Position numbers and translations under genes: made by a program. From NCBI GenBank assembly GCA_012522285.1, contig JAAYKS010000072.1, positions 1-9,937 on the forward strand: DNA of 9,937 bases, in the 5' to 3' direction. Source of the DNA: Clostridiaceae bacterium (lineage in GTDB: Bacteria; Bacillota; Clostridia; Saccharofermentanales; UBA5734). Below are positions 1 through 6,718 of this stretch, in pieces. Under the pieces are notes generated by a model. The model saw only the letters and a program-made list of their open reading frames with translations. It made no database searches and had not been told where the DNA came from. The number at the start of each line of letters is the position of its first letter. Position 1 is the first letter of the stretch.

Positions 1-543
1 AAAATCGAATACTATGCGCGCGTCGGAAAAGACACACCGGCCGGCCAGGTCATCGACCAGGACGGAAACATCCGCACAGACTCCGAGGGGATCCTGGAGG
101 ACTTGACCCGGGGCACCGCCGCGCTGACCCCGCTGGGGGGCGCGGGCGAGGACATGGCAGGCTACAAAGGGTACGGATACGCGACGGTGGTCGAGATCCT
201 GTCCGCGGCACTGCAGCAGGGCAATTTCCTCAAAATGCTCACCGGCATACAGGACGGAAAGAAAGTCCCGTACGGCCTGGGCCACTTTTTCATCGCCATC
301 GACGTCGCGGCCTTTACCGAGCCGGAGGACTTCCGCCGCACCACGGGAGACATTCTCCGGGAACTGCGCGCCTCCAAAAAGGCACCGGGTGAGGAGCGCA
401 TCTATACCGCCGGAGAAAAGGAATATCTGGCCCGCCAGGCGCGCGAGGGCAAAGGCGTTCCCTTTACCCCGGGCGTCATGAAGGAATTTGTCGAAGTGCG
501 GGACGCGCTGGGTCTGTCCGACTACCGGTTCCCGTTCGAGTAG
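1..543 (+). CDS. Malate/L-lactate dehydrogenase family oxidoreductase (Ldh_2 family), 5'-truncated
   Basis: Frame 1 is open from the first base to TAG at 541-543, giving 180 C-terminal residues; the start and catalytic N-terminal half lie outside the window. The visible part has the pattern of the Ldh_2 family (malate, L-lactate, sulfolactate and ureidoglycolate dehydrogenases; NAD(P)-dependent, cytosolic, unrelated to classical Rossmann LDH/MDH). A Gly-rich stretch GGAGEDMAGYKGYG starts at about visible residue 46, followed by an EILSAAL helix, then GHFFIAIDVAAF and, near the end, APGEERIY. Full-length members are about 330-360 aa, so roughly half is missing. The substrate cannot be told from this half. 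The stop codon abuts the glpK ribosome binding site, so the two genes are probably co-transcribed and translationally coupled. Family assignment is by remembered motifs and is fairly secure; the specific reaction is not. Confidence 0.85.
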   Translation, partial: KIEYYARVGKDTPAGQVIDQDGNIRTDSEGILEDLTRGTAALTPLGGAGEDMAGYKGYGYATVVEILSAALQQGNFLKMLTGIQDGKKVPYGLGHFFIAIDVAAFTEPEDFRRTTGDILRELRASKKAPGEERIYTAGEKEYLARQAREGKGVPFTPGVMKEFVEVRDALGLSDYRFPFE

Positions 544-549
544 GGAGAA
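543..549 (+). promoter_or_regulatory. Ribosome binding site of glpK (decides a GTG start)
   Basis: GGGAGAA begins on the last base of the upstream TAG stop and lies 4 bases before GTG at 554. It supports the GTG start over any upstream in-frame codon, all of which lie inside the preceding dehydrogenase gene. The overlap with the stop codon suggests translational coupling. Confidence 0.7.
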
Positions 550-553
550 GGCC

Positions 554-2056
554 GTGAAACGATTTGTACTGGCATTGGACCAGGGCACCACGAGCTCCCG
601 CGCGATCCTGTACGACCAGGACGCGCGGGCGGTCTCGCAAGCCCAGGTGGAGTTCTCTCAGATCTACCCCCGTCCGGGATGGGTCGAGCACGATCCGGAA
701 GTAATCCTGGACAGCCAGTTCAAAGCTGCCCGCCGCTGTGTCGACCAGGCGGGGGTCATGCCCGCCGACATCGCCGCGATCGGGATTACGAACCAGCGGG
801 AGACCACGCTCCTGTGGGACCGCCATACCGGACGGCCGGTCTACAACGCGATCGTGTGGCAATGCCGCCGGTCGGCACCGCAGTGCGATCGGCTGTCCGC
901 GGCGGGGTACACGGAAGAGATCGCCGCCCGGACCGGGCTGGTCGTCGACGCCTATTTTTCCGCGACGAAAATCCAATGGATGCTGGAGGAGCTGCCCGGC
1001 GTGCGGGAACAGGCCCTGTCGGGCCGGTTGGCGTTCGGGACGGTGGACACCTGGCTGGTGTGGAACCTGACCCTGGGCGCGGTGCACGCGACCGATTCCA
1101 CCAACGCTTCTCGCACGATGCTGATGGATCTGGACCGGAGGACCTGGGACCCCCGGCTTTGCGAACTGCTGGAGATCCCGGCGTCCCTTTTGCCCGATAT
1201 CCGCCCGTCGAGCGGGTTTTTCGGCAAGATCGCGGATGGCGTGCCCGGCATGGAACGGTTTGCCGGCATCCCGATCACCGGCATCGCGGGCGACCAGCAC
1301 GCCGCGCTGTTCGGCCAGGCGTGTCTGACCCCGGGCAGCGCAAAAAACACGTATGGCACCGGGTGCTTTCTCCTGATGAACACCGGAAAGCAGCGGGTCC
1401 GCTCCCGCAGCGGCCTGCTGTCGACCCTGGCCTGGGAAATCCCGTCCGGGGCGTGTTACGCGCTGGAAGGGTCGGTGTTCAACGCGGGGTCCGCGGTGCA
1501 GTGGCTCCGTGACGAACTCAAGATGGTCGAAAGCGCCCCCGCCTGCAGCGCGCTCGCAGCGACGGTGGAGCCGGCGGACGACCTGTATTTTGTGTCCGCG
1601 TTTACCGGGCTGGGCGCGCCCCACTGGGACATGTATGCCCGGGGACTGCTGATCGGGCTGACCCGCGGCACGGACCGCGCCCGGATCGCCCGGGCCGTGT
1701 TGGACGGGATCGCCTACCAAGTCGCGGATCTGATCGACGCCATGGAGCAGGACGCGGGCATGCGCCTCACGGACCTGCGTGCCGACGGCGGCGCGAGCGC
1801 GAGTGAGCCGTTAATGCAGTTTCAGGCGGACCTGCTGGATTGCCGGGTCGACCGGCCGGCGGACATCGAAACGACCGCGTTGGGAGCGGCCTTTTTCGCC
1901 GGACTCGCGGTCGGATTTTGGGACGGACTGGATACGATCGCCTCGCTCAGGCGCACGGGCAAGGTGTTTACCCCCGCCATGGAAGCAGATCGGCGCACCC
2001 GACTGCGAGCGGGCTGGCATCGCGCGCTCGAGCGCGCGAAGGCGTGGGAAGAATAG
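554..2056 (+). CDS. glpK: Glycerol kinase
   Basis: ATP-dependent phosphorylation of glycerol to sn-glycerol 3-phosphate in the cytosol; FGGY carbohydrate kinase family. The 500-residue product matches the usual GlpK length. Phosphate loop LDQGTTSSRA is at residues 8-17. Glycerol contacts known from E. coli GlpK all have counterparts: R82 and E83 in GITNQRETT, W102 in NAIVWQCRR, Y134 in DAYFSATK and D247 in GIAGDQHAALFGQ. FGGY signature 1 is YFSATKIQWMLEE (from residue 134); the second signature region is GLLIGLTRG. The C-terminus ends in AWEE as in E. coli. GTG start at 554 is chosen because of its ribosome binding site and because the protein then begins MKRFVLALDQG, as expected. The loop before D247 reads GMERFAGIPITG: it has neither the His phosphorylated by HPr in many low-GC Firmicutes nor the GGxR loop used for fructose-1,6-bisphosphate control in E. 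coli. No glpF or glpD is in view; the upstream neighbour is an Ldh_2 dehydrogenase. Confidence 0.97.
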   Translation: MKRFVLALDQGTTSSRAILYDQDARAVSQAQVEFSQIYPRPGWVEHDPEVILDSQFKAARRCVDQAGVMPADIAAIGITNQRETTLLWDRHTGRPVYNAIVWQCRRSAPQCDRLSAAGYTEEIAARTGLVVDAYFSATKIQWMLEELPGVREQALSGRLAFGTVDTWLVWNLTLGAVHATDSTNASRTMLMDLDRRTWDPRLCELLEIPASLLPDIRPSSGFFGKIADGVPGMERFAGIPITGIAGDQHAALFGQACLTPGSAKNTYGTGCFLLMNTGKQRVRSRSGLLSTLAWEIPSGACYALEGSVFNAGSAVQWLRDELKMVESAPACSALAATVEPADDLYFVSAFTGLGAPHWDMYARGLLIGLTRGTDRARIARAVLDGIAYQVADLIDAMEQDAGMRLTDLRADGGASASEPLMQFQADLLDCRVDRPADIETTALGAAFFAGLAVGFWDGLDTIASLRRTGKVFTPAMEADRRTRLRAGWHRALERAKAWEE

Positions 2057-2063
2057 GAAACAG

Positions 2064-2098
2064 GAGAGCTACCTCGCTGTGAGACAGCTCTCTTTTTT
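2064..2098 (+). terminator. Intrinsic terminator after glpK
   Basis: GAGAGCT (2064-2070) pairs with AGCTCTC (2086-2092). The 15-base loop contains a further short CTC/GAG pairing, and six T follow at 2093-2098. It ends the dehydrogenase-glpK unit 8 bases after the glpK stop. The TAA stop of the convergent minus-strand gene overlaps the T run at 2097-2099. On the minus strand no comparable T run follows the stem, so it acts mainly on plus-strand transcription. Confidence 0.85.
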
Positions 2099-3017
2099 AT
2101 GCTTCGACGGCCTTTGAGGGCGGGGTCTCGAGCGATACGGGATGTTCCAGCAGGTCGGTCATCCGGCGGATCGCCTTGGCAAAATAAAAGCCGTCCCCGA
2201 TCCGTTCGTCCAGCGTGAACCCGATGTTCATGACGTCACGGGCCTGGATTGAGCCGTCGGGCAGGACCACCGCCTCTTTGTGGATGACCCCGATGACCGC
2301 AAACACCGACGTCGTTCCCCATTCGTAGAGATGGTGGTAGGGGGCGTCGGTGCCGATGCTCCCTAGGTTGGAGACGAACGCGCTGGTGTGCATCGGGTCG
2401 ACCTGGATCAGAGAGCGGGGAAGGATCCCGTAGAAGTCCAGGAGTTCGAGTACTTTGACCAGTCCCATCAGGAGGACCCGCGGGAGACGCAAAAAAACCT
2501 CGAGGATGTGGATGGCGCCCCGGCTGGTTTCCGGGGCGTTGCGGACCTTTTTGACCTCGCCTGCGATCTTGGTGCTGATGGTGTCGATCGTGTCGTCCGC
2601 GTAGAAAGTGTAGCGGACGACTTCTTCCTGCGCCTTTTCATTGAATTCGCGCTTGACGACAAAGGCGATGTCGATCGTGTCGCGCTCGTAGAGTCGGCGG
2701 CCGATCACAAACCGGTTGAGTGCCGGGCGGGTGTGGACGGTGTGTACCATGGCGGCCAGGACGGCGTGAAAAACGGTGGTCCGCCGCTCGCCGGCCCGGT
2801 TTTTTTGTTCCAGATAGGACAGCAGTTCGGTCGCGTCGACCTGCTGTGTATAGTAAATCGAGGAGTCGTTGCGCCCCTTCATCACAAACGGGAAGAACCG
2901 GAGAAACGGGTCGATCCGGCGGACCAGGCGTCCGTCCGGCCGATCCGACCAGCGTTTGCGGGGCAAGCTCCGGGGGGCGGTGTCTGCGGATGGATTGAGC
3001 GCGGTGGTTTCCTCCAT
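2097..3017 (-). CDS. Single-domain 2-oxoacid dehydrogenase E2-like (CAT-fold) acyltransferase homologue
   Basis: 306 residues from ATG at 3017; an upstream in-frame ATG at 3119 would run into leuS and has no advantage. The protein resembles the catalytic domain of dihydrolipoyl acyltransferases (chloramphenicol acetyltransferase fold) but has no lipoyl or E1/E3-binding domain. N-terminal segment RKRWSDRPDGR...IDPFLRFFPFVMKGRND, then TTVFHAVLAAMVHTVHTRPALNRF, and a C-terminal core SAFVSNLGSIGTD...WGTTSVFAVIGVIHKE...GFTLDERIGDGFYFAKAI. In true E2 enzymes the last segment is DHRVxDG with a catalytic His; here it reads DERIGDG, with Glu271 in place of His, while Asp275-Gly276 remain. Classical acetyl transfer is therefore doubtful. 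I recall stand-alone homologues with a similar 'LDER' motif in Clostridia, so this is probably a clade feature with unknown function. It follows leuS by 64 bases on the same strand. No E1, E3 or lipoate gene is nearby. Confidence 0.85.
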   Translation of the reverse strand: MEETTALNPSADTAPRSLPRKRWSDRPDGRLVRRIDPFLRFFPFVMKGRNDSSIYYTQQVDATELLSYLEQKNRAGERRTTVFHAVLAAMVHTVHTRPALNRFVIGRRLYERDTIDIAFVVKREFNEKAQEEVVRYTFYADDTIDTISTKIAGEVKKVRNAPETSRGAIHILEVFLRLPRVLLMGLVKVLELLDFYGILPRSLIQVDPMHTSAFVSNLGSIGTDAPYHHLYEWGTTSVFAVIGVIHKEAVVLPDGSIQARDVMNIGFTLDERIGDGFYFAKAIRRMTDLLEHPVSLETPPSKAVEA

Positions 3018-3026
3018 GGATGACAG

Positions 3027-3033
3027 CCTTCCC
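3027..3033 (-). promoter_or_regulatory. Ribosome binding site of the E2-like gene
   Basis: The minus strand reads GGGAAGG here, 9 bases before ATG at 3017. This favours that start over the ATG at 3119, which would overlap the end of leuS by 38 bases. Confidence 0.5.
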
Positions 3034-3073
3034 GCCGGTTGGACCCGGCTTATGTGTCCGCCCGGCGGGGCGG
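3034..3073 (-). repeat. Two adjacent GC-rich stem-loops between leuS and the E2-like gene
   Basis: Reading the minus strand after the leuS stop: CCGCCC / GGGCGG (positions 3073-3068 and 3063-3058) with a 4-base loop, then GCCGG / CCGGC (3049-3045 and 3038-3034) with a 6-base loop. Neither is followed by a T run, so they do not look like intrinsic terminators. They could stabilise or process the mRNA, or lower expression of the distal gene. The pairing is read from the sequence; the role is inference, and stems this short arise easily in GC-rich DNA. Confidence 0.4.
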
Positions 3074-3081
3074 GGACTGGA

Positions 3082-5553
3082 TTATTTTGCGACGACGTTG
3101 GCCAGCCGGCCCGGGACATAGATGAACTTGACGACGTTCCGGTCGGTCATCAGCGCCTGCATGCGGGGGTCGCCGAGCACCATCTCGCGGATTTCGTCCT
3201 GTGTGGCCGCGGTCGGTACGTCGATCCGGAACTTGATCGCGCCGTTGAGCTGAACCGCGATTTCGACCGTGTCCCGCACTAGCGCGGCGGGGTCGTGCTC
3301 CGGCCAGGATTCGTCAAAGATCGACGCGGTTCTCCCGGTCAGTTCCCACATCTCTTCGGTAAAGTGCGGCGCGAACGGCGCGAGCAGACGGAGCAGGTCG
3401 TCGACCGCACCGACGAGTTCCGCTTTGTCTTTTCCGCCGTCGGCGAGATATTTTTGTATCGCGTTCAGCAGTTCCATCAGGCGCGCGATCGAGGTGTTGA
3501 ACTGGAACCGGTCGGCGTCGATCGTTACCGAGTGGATCGCGTGGTGGCGGACAAAGCGGAGTTCCTTTTCGGCCTCTCCCGCGGCGCGCAACGTGCCGCC
3601 CTTCCGCAGGGGGAGGGTGTCTTCGACCAGTTTTTCGATCCGCGATATGAACTTGGCGACGGCACGCACCCCGTCGTCGCTCCAGGGACCGCCTTCCGTG
3701 TAGGCGAAGCCGAAGGCGAGGAAGGTGCGGAACACGTCCGACCCGTAGCGGGTGATGTAGTCGTCAGGGTTGATCGTGTTGCCCTTGGATTTGGACATCT
3801 TCTGTCCGTCCGGACCGAGGATGGTGCCCTGGTGGACCAGCGAGCGGAAGGGCTCGTCAAACGAGAGGTATCCCATGTCCCGGAGCGCTTTGGTGACAAA
3901 GCGGGCATACAGCAGGTGCATCGCGGCGTGTTCCGCGCCGCCGATGTATTTGTCGACGGGGCACATCCGGTCGACGACTTCCCGGCCAAACGGCTCCTGG
4001 TCGTTGTGCGGGTCGGTGTACCGGAACTGGTACCAGGACGAGCAGACGAAGGTGTCGAGCGTGTCGGGGTCGCGGTGCGCGGGTTTGCCGCAAACCGGAC
4101 ATACGGTTTCCATGAAAGAGGCGCACTTGGCGAGCGGGGATTCTCCGTCCGGGCGGAACTCCACGTCGTAGGGCAGTTCCACCGGGAGCTGGTCTTCGGG
4201 GACCGGCACCACGCCGCAGTGGTCGCAGTGGATGATCGGGATGGGCGTGCCCCAATAGCGCTGCCGGGAGACCAGCCAGTCGCGGAGGCGGTAGTTGATT
4301 TTGAGCTCGCCCTTGCCGGACGTCGCCAGATCCGCGACGATCGCTTCGATCGCGTCCGCGGAGGCAAGTCCGTCGTACGCGCCGCTGTCGACCAGCACCC
4401 CGTACTCCACAAAGGGGAGGGCGTCGGGCGATCCGTCCGCGGACGAGATCACGCGGCGGATCGGCAGGTTATACCGGACCGCAAAGTCGTAGTCCCGTTC
4501 GTCGTGTGCGGGGACGGCCATGACGACGCCGGTCCCGTAGCCCGCGATGACATAGTCGGCCGCCCAGACCGGCATCTGTTCGCCCGTCACGGGGTGGATC
4601 GCGTAAGAGCCGGTGAACACACCGGTCTTTTCCCGCACGGTGGACATCCGCTCGATGTCGGACGCGGAACGCGCGGCCTCGCGGTAGGCTTCCACTTCCG
4701 CGGCGTGGTCGGGGGTGGTGAGCAATCCGCACAGTTCGCTTTCGGGGGCGACGACCACATAGGTCACACCCATGAGGGTGTCCGCGCGGGTGGTGAACAC
4801 TTTGAGGGAGACCGGCTCGCCGGCGGCGTCGGTCAGCGGACGCCCGTCTTTGACGGCACCGAACACGAGTTCCGCGCCTTCCGAACGGCCGATCCAGTTG
4901 GTCTGGATCTTCTTGGTCTTTTCCGGCCAGTCCAGCGCGGGCAGCTGGTCCAGCAGCTCCTGGGCATAGGCGGTGATGCGGAAAAACCACTGTGTCAGGT
5001 TTTTGCGCGTGACCTGCGCTCCGCAGCGCTCGCAGGCGCCGTCGTCGACCTGTTCGTTGGCGAGGACGGTGTTGCACTGGGGACACCAGTTGACCGGGGC
5101 ATTGCTGCGGTAGGCCAGGCCGTGTTTGTACAGCTGCAGGAAGAGCCACTGGTTCCAGCGGTAGTATTCCGGCAGGCAGGTGGCGAGTTCATAATCCCAC
5201 GCGAACATGCCGCCCATCCGACGCAGCTGCTGCTCCATCACCGCGATGTTCTGGAGCGTGCTGTCTTTGGGGTGGACGCCGGTCCGGATCGCGTAATTTT
5301 CGGCCGGGAGTCCGAACGCGTCAAAACCCATCGGCTGGAAGATCTCATGCCCCTGCATCCGTTTCATCCGGGCCCAGGAGTCGGACAACGCGTAGTTGTA
5401 CCAGTGCCCGACATGCAGGTTGGAAGAAGAGGGGTAGGAAAACATCTCCAGGACATAGAGCTTGCGGTCTGCGCGTTCAGGGTGGAAGCGGTAGAGGCCG
5501 GATGCCTCCCAGCGCTGTTGCCACTTGCGGTCGGTCTCGGACGAATACGGCAT
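3082..5553 (-). CDS. leuS: Leucyl-tRNA synthetase
   Basis: Class I aminoacyl-tRNA synthetase that charges tRNA-Leu, cytosolic; 823 residues, normal for bacterial LeuRS. HIGH-type motif HVGH is at residues 47-50, followed by PMGFDAFGLPAENYAIRTG (residues 74-92). One zinc site is CPQC...CERC (Cys157, 160, 174, 177). The CP1 editing domain has TTRADT (254-259) and GTGVVMAVPAHDERDYDFA. A second Cys set is C443/C446 and C485/C488. KMSKS lies at 585-589, followed by the anticodon-binding helical bundle (ELLNAIQKYL; LLRLLAPFAPHFTEEMWE) and the C-terminal domain. The start is supported by AAAGGAG seven bases upstream (5561-5567). The HVGHWYNYALSD and AENYAIRTGVHP wording is the variant I recall from Clostridia and Bacteroidetes rather than the Bacillus or E. 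coli form. Only 111 bases separate it from the upstream traX-like gene. I see no T-box element; TAAAAT at 5615-5610 is a weak -10 candidate without a good -35. Confidence 0.98.
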   Translation of the reverse strand: MPYSSETDRKWQQRWEASGLYRFHPERADRKLYVLEMFSYPSSSNLHVGHWYNYALSDSWARMKRMQGHEIFQPMGFDAFGLPAENYAIRTGVHPKDSTLQNIAVMEQQLRRMGGMFAWDYELATCLPEYYRWNQWLFLQLYKHGLAYRSNAPVNWCPQCNTVLANEQVDDGACERCGAQVTRKNLTQWFFRITAYAQELLDQLPALDWPEKTKKIQTNWIGRSEGAELVFGAVKDGRPLTDAAGEPVSLKVFTTRADTLMGVTYVVVAPESELCGLLTTPDHAAEVEAYREAARSASDIERMSTVREKTGVFTGSYAIHPVTGEQMPVWAADYVIAGYGTGVVMAVPAHDERDYDFAVRYNLPIRRVISSADGSPDALPFVEYGVLVDSGAYDGLASADAIEAIVADLATSGKGELKINYRLRDWLVSRQRYWGTPIPIIHCDHCGVVPVPEDQLPVELPYDVEFRPDGESPLAKCASFMETVCPVCGKPAHRDPDTLDTFVCSSWYQFRYTDPHNDQEPFGREVVDRMCPVDKYIGGAEHAAMHLLYARFVTKALRDMGYLSFDEPFRSLVHQGTILGPDGQKMSKSKGNTINPDDYITRYGSDVFRTFLAFGFAYTEGGPWSDDGVRAVAKFISRIEKLVEDTLPLRKGGTLRAAGEAEKELRFVRHHAIHSVTIDADRFQFNTSIARLMELLNAIQKYLADGGKDKAELVGAVDDLLRLLAPFAPHFTEEMWELTGRTASIFDESWPEHDPAALVRDTVEIAVQLNGAIKFRIDVPTAATQDEIREMVLGDPRMQALMTDRNVVKFIYVPGRLANVVAK

Positions 5554-5664
5554 GGGAATTCTCCTTTATATGGATCTGCCAAGAGATCGGATGGCGATTT
5601 CAAGTAACGATTTTATCACACTCCGCGCCGGCCGGGCGCACCGTACGGCAGGTTCCCGCAGGGT

Positions 5665-6510
5665 TTAGCGCAGCGCCTGGGAAAGCAGCATCAGCAGCGC
5701 GATGTGAAGGGGATAGAACAAGTAGAATCCGTACTTGACCACACCCCCCGGCTTGGGGTCGGGCAGCCGGAGAAACAGCAGGGGCAACGCCAGTATCGAG
5801 ATCAGCTGGATCAGTGCCCAGTCCAGCCCGACGTGCTGTACCAGAACCCGAAACGGGAAGTAGAGCAGGTTGAGCGCCGCGATGCAGATCCAGGTGCGGG
5901 TGCGCAGCGCGTCGATCTGGTCGCGGGCAAGCTCTTCCGTCGGGATGCGCGCGGCCGTCTGATGAAACACCAGCACGTGCAGCAACCCGTACAACCCGTA
6001 GTCGGGACGGATGAGCAGCAGCAGTGCCAGACCGGCGGCACCGAAAAGGGTGCCCAGCGCAAGGCCCGTCGCCGGGGTCAGGCCGGTCTCCCCGAACGGG
6101 ATCCGCACCGGATAATCCAATGTGGGCAACCCCGGGGCGGCCGCGGAACGGGCGAGCTTCATCGTGGCCACACAGTCGTGCCAGGAGCGCGTCGCGAGGT
6201 CGTATCCGATCAGGACCAGGATCGCGGAGGTGAACGTGATCAGTACGTTGGGGGCAAAGTCGAAGCCGGTCCAGACCGCGGTCCCGTGGATGATCCCCTC
6301 GGCCGCGGCCGCGAACAGCGCCATGCGCAGCAGGTACCGGAGCGGACTGCGCGTGCGCCGGAACCCGAGCGCGACGGAATAGGCGAACAGCGGAAACGCC
6401 AGCCGTCCGGCGACGCGCGCGAGTACGGCGACATCCTGCGGCAGAAAGTCGAAAAAGAAATATCCGATATGGTCGATCAACATCAGCACACAGGCGATAA
6501 GTTTGAGCAT
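5665..6510 (-). CDS. TraX-family integral membrane protein
   Basis: 281 residues, strongly hydrophobic, with about nine predicted membrane segments by eye: residues 1-20, the RLAFPLFAYSVALGF region, YLLRMALFAAAAEG, VLITFTSAILVLIGY, GLALGTLFGAAGLALLLLI, YGLYGLLHVLVF, WICIAALNLLYFPFRVLV, LIQLISILALPLLFL and FYLFYPLHIALLMLL. TraX hallmarks are the N-terminal MLKLIACVLMLIDHIG (Asp13-His14), RLAFPLFAYSVALGFRRTRS after it, and the terminal KYGFYLFYPLHIALL (His269). F-plasmid TraX acetylates the pilin N-terminus, and the family is related to membrane acyltransferases. Chromosomal homologues are common in Firmicutes and their substrate is unknown; no conjugation gene is nearby, so pilin acetylation is not implied. 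The ATG at 6510 has GGGAGG four bases upstream (6515-6520). Longer in-frame starts would run into the intergenic region and the mreB start. It is divergent from mreB and upstream of leuS on the same strand. Confidence 0.85.
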   Translation of the reverse strand: MLKLIACVLMLIDHIGYFFFDFLPQDVAVLARVAGRLAFPLFAYSVALGFRRTRSPLRYLLRMALFAAAAEGIIHGTAVWTGFDFAPNVLITFTSAILVLIGYDLATRSWHDCVATMKLARSAAAPGLPTLDYPVRIPFGETGLTPATGLALGTLFGAAGLALLLLIRPDYGLYGLLHVLVFHQTAARIPTEELARDQIDALRTRTWICIAALNLLYFPFRVLVQHVGLDWALIQLISILALPLLFLRLPDPKPGGVVKYGFYLFYPLHIALLMLLSQALR

Positions 6511-6560
6511 CCGGCCTCCCGCGGGTTTGTGAAATGTCTTTGCGGTGTGGGTTCCACGTG

Positions 6561-6589
6561 AGAATACCACCGCCGGGAGGGGGATGCAA
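6561..6589 (-). promoter_or_regulatory. Possible promoter of the traX-like gene (and perhaps leuS)
   Basis: On the minus strand TTGCAT (6589-6584) and TATTCT (6566-6561) are separated by exactly 17 bases and lie about 50 bases upstream of the traX-like start. Each hexamer is an imperfect match (3/6 and 4/6), so this is only a candidate. Confidence 0.3.
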
Positions 6590-6626
6590 AGCACCCGCGT
6601 GTGCCACACAAGTCGTACTGTATCTG

Positions 6627-6655
6627 TTGCGTGTAAAAAAAGGATATTGTATGAT
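6627..6655 (+). promoter_or_regulatory. Candidate sigma-A promoter of mreB
   Basis: TTGCGT (6627-6632) and TATGAT (6650-6655) are separated by 17 bases that include a run of A. The -10 matches 5/6 and the -35 only 3/6. A start near 6662 would give a leader of about 57 bases before the mreB ATG. The region 6511-6718 is otherwise free of genes. Confidence 0.5.
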
Positions 6656-6718
6656 TGGTTGGCGTATCGTCCCCGACGCGGGTTTGCTTTGTGCTGGCAA
6701 CAGGAAAGGACCTCAATC

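Noticed and set aside
476..1720. Open minus-strand frame of 414 codons antisense to glpK
   Set aside because: It is a shadow of glpK with Arg/Gly/Pro/Gln-rich composition and no motif.
3018..3119. Longer start for the E2-like gene at 3119
   Set aside because: It would overlap the leuS end and add an unrelated Pro/Gly-rich stretch, whereas ATG 3017 has a purine-rich site nine bases upstream.
3295..5607. Open plus-strand frame of 770 codons antisense to leuS
   Set aside because: It mirrors leuS, which has full motifs and a ribosome binding site. The antisense product is Val/Arg/Gly/Asp-rich with no recognisable domain; long antisense frames are expected in GC-rich genes with biased third positions.
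5665..6510. TraX-family gene as evidence of a conjugative element
   Set aside because: No relaxase, pilus, type IV secretion or att-like sequence is present, base composition matches the neighbours, and chromosomal TraX homologues are common in Firmicutes.
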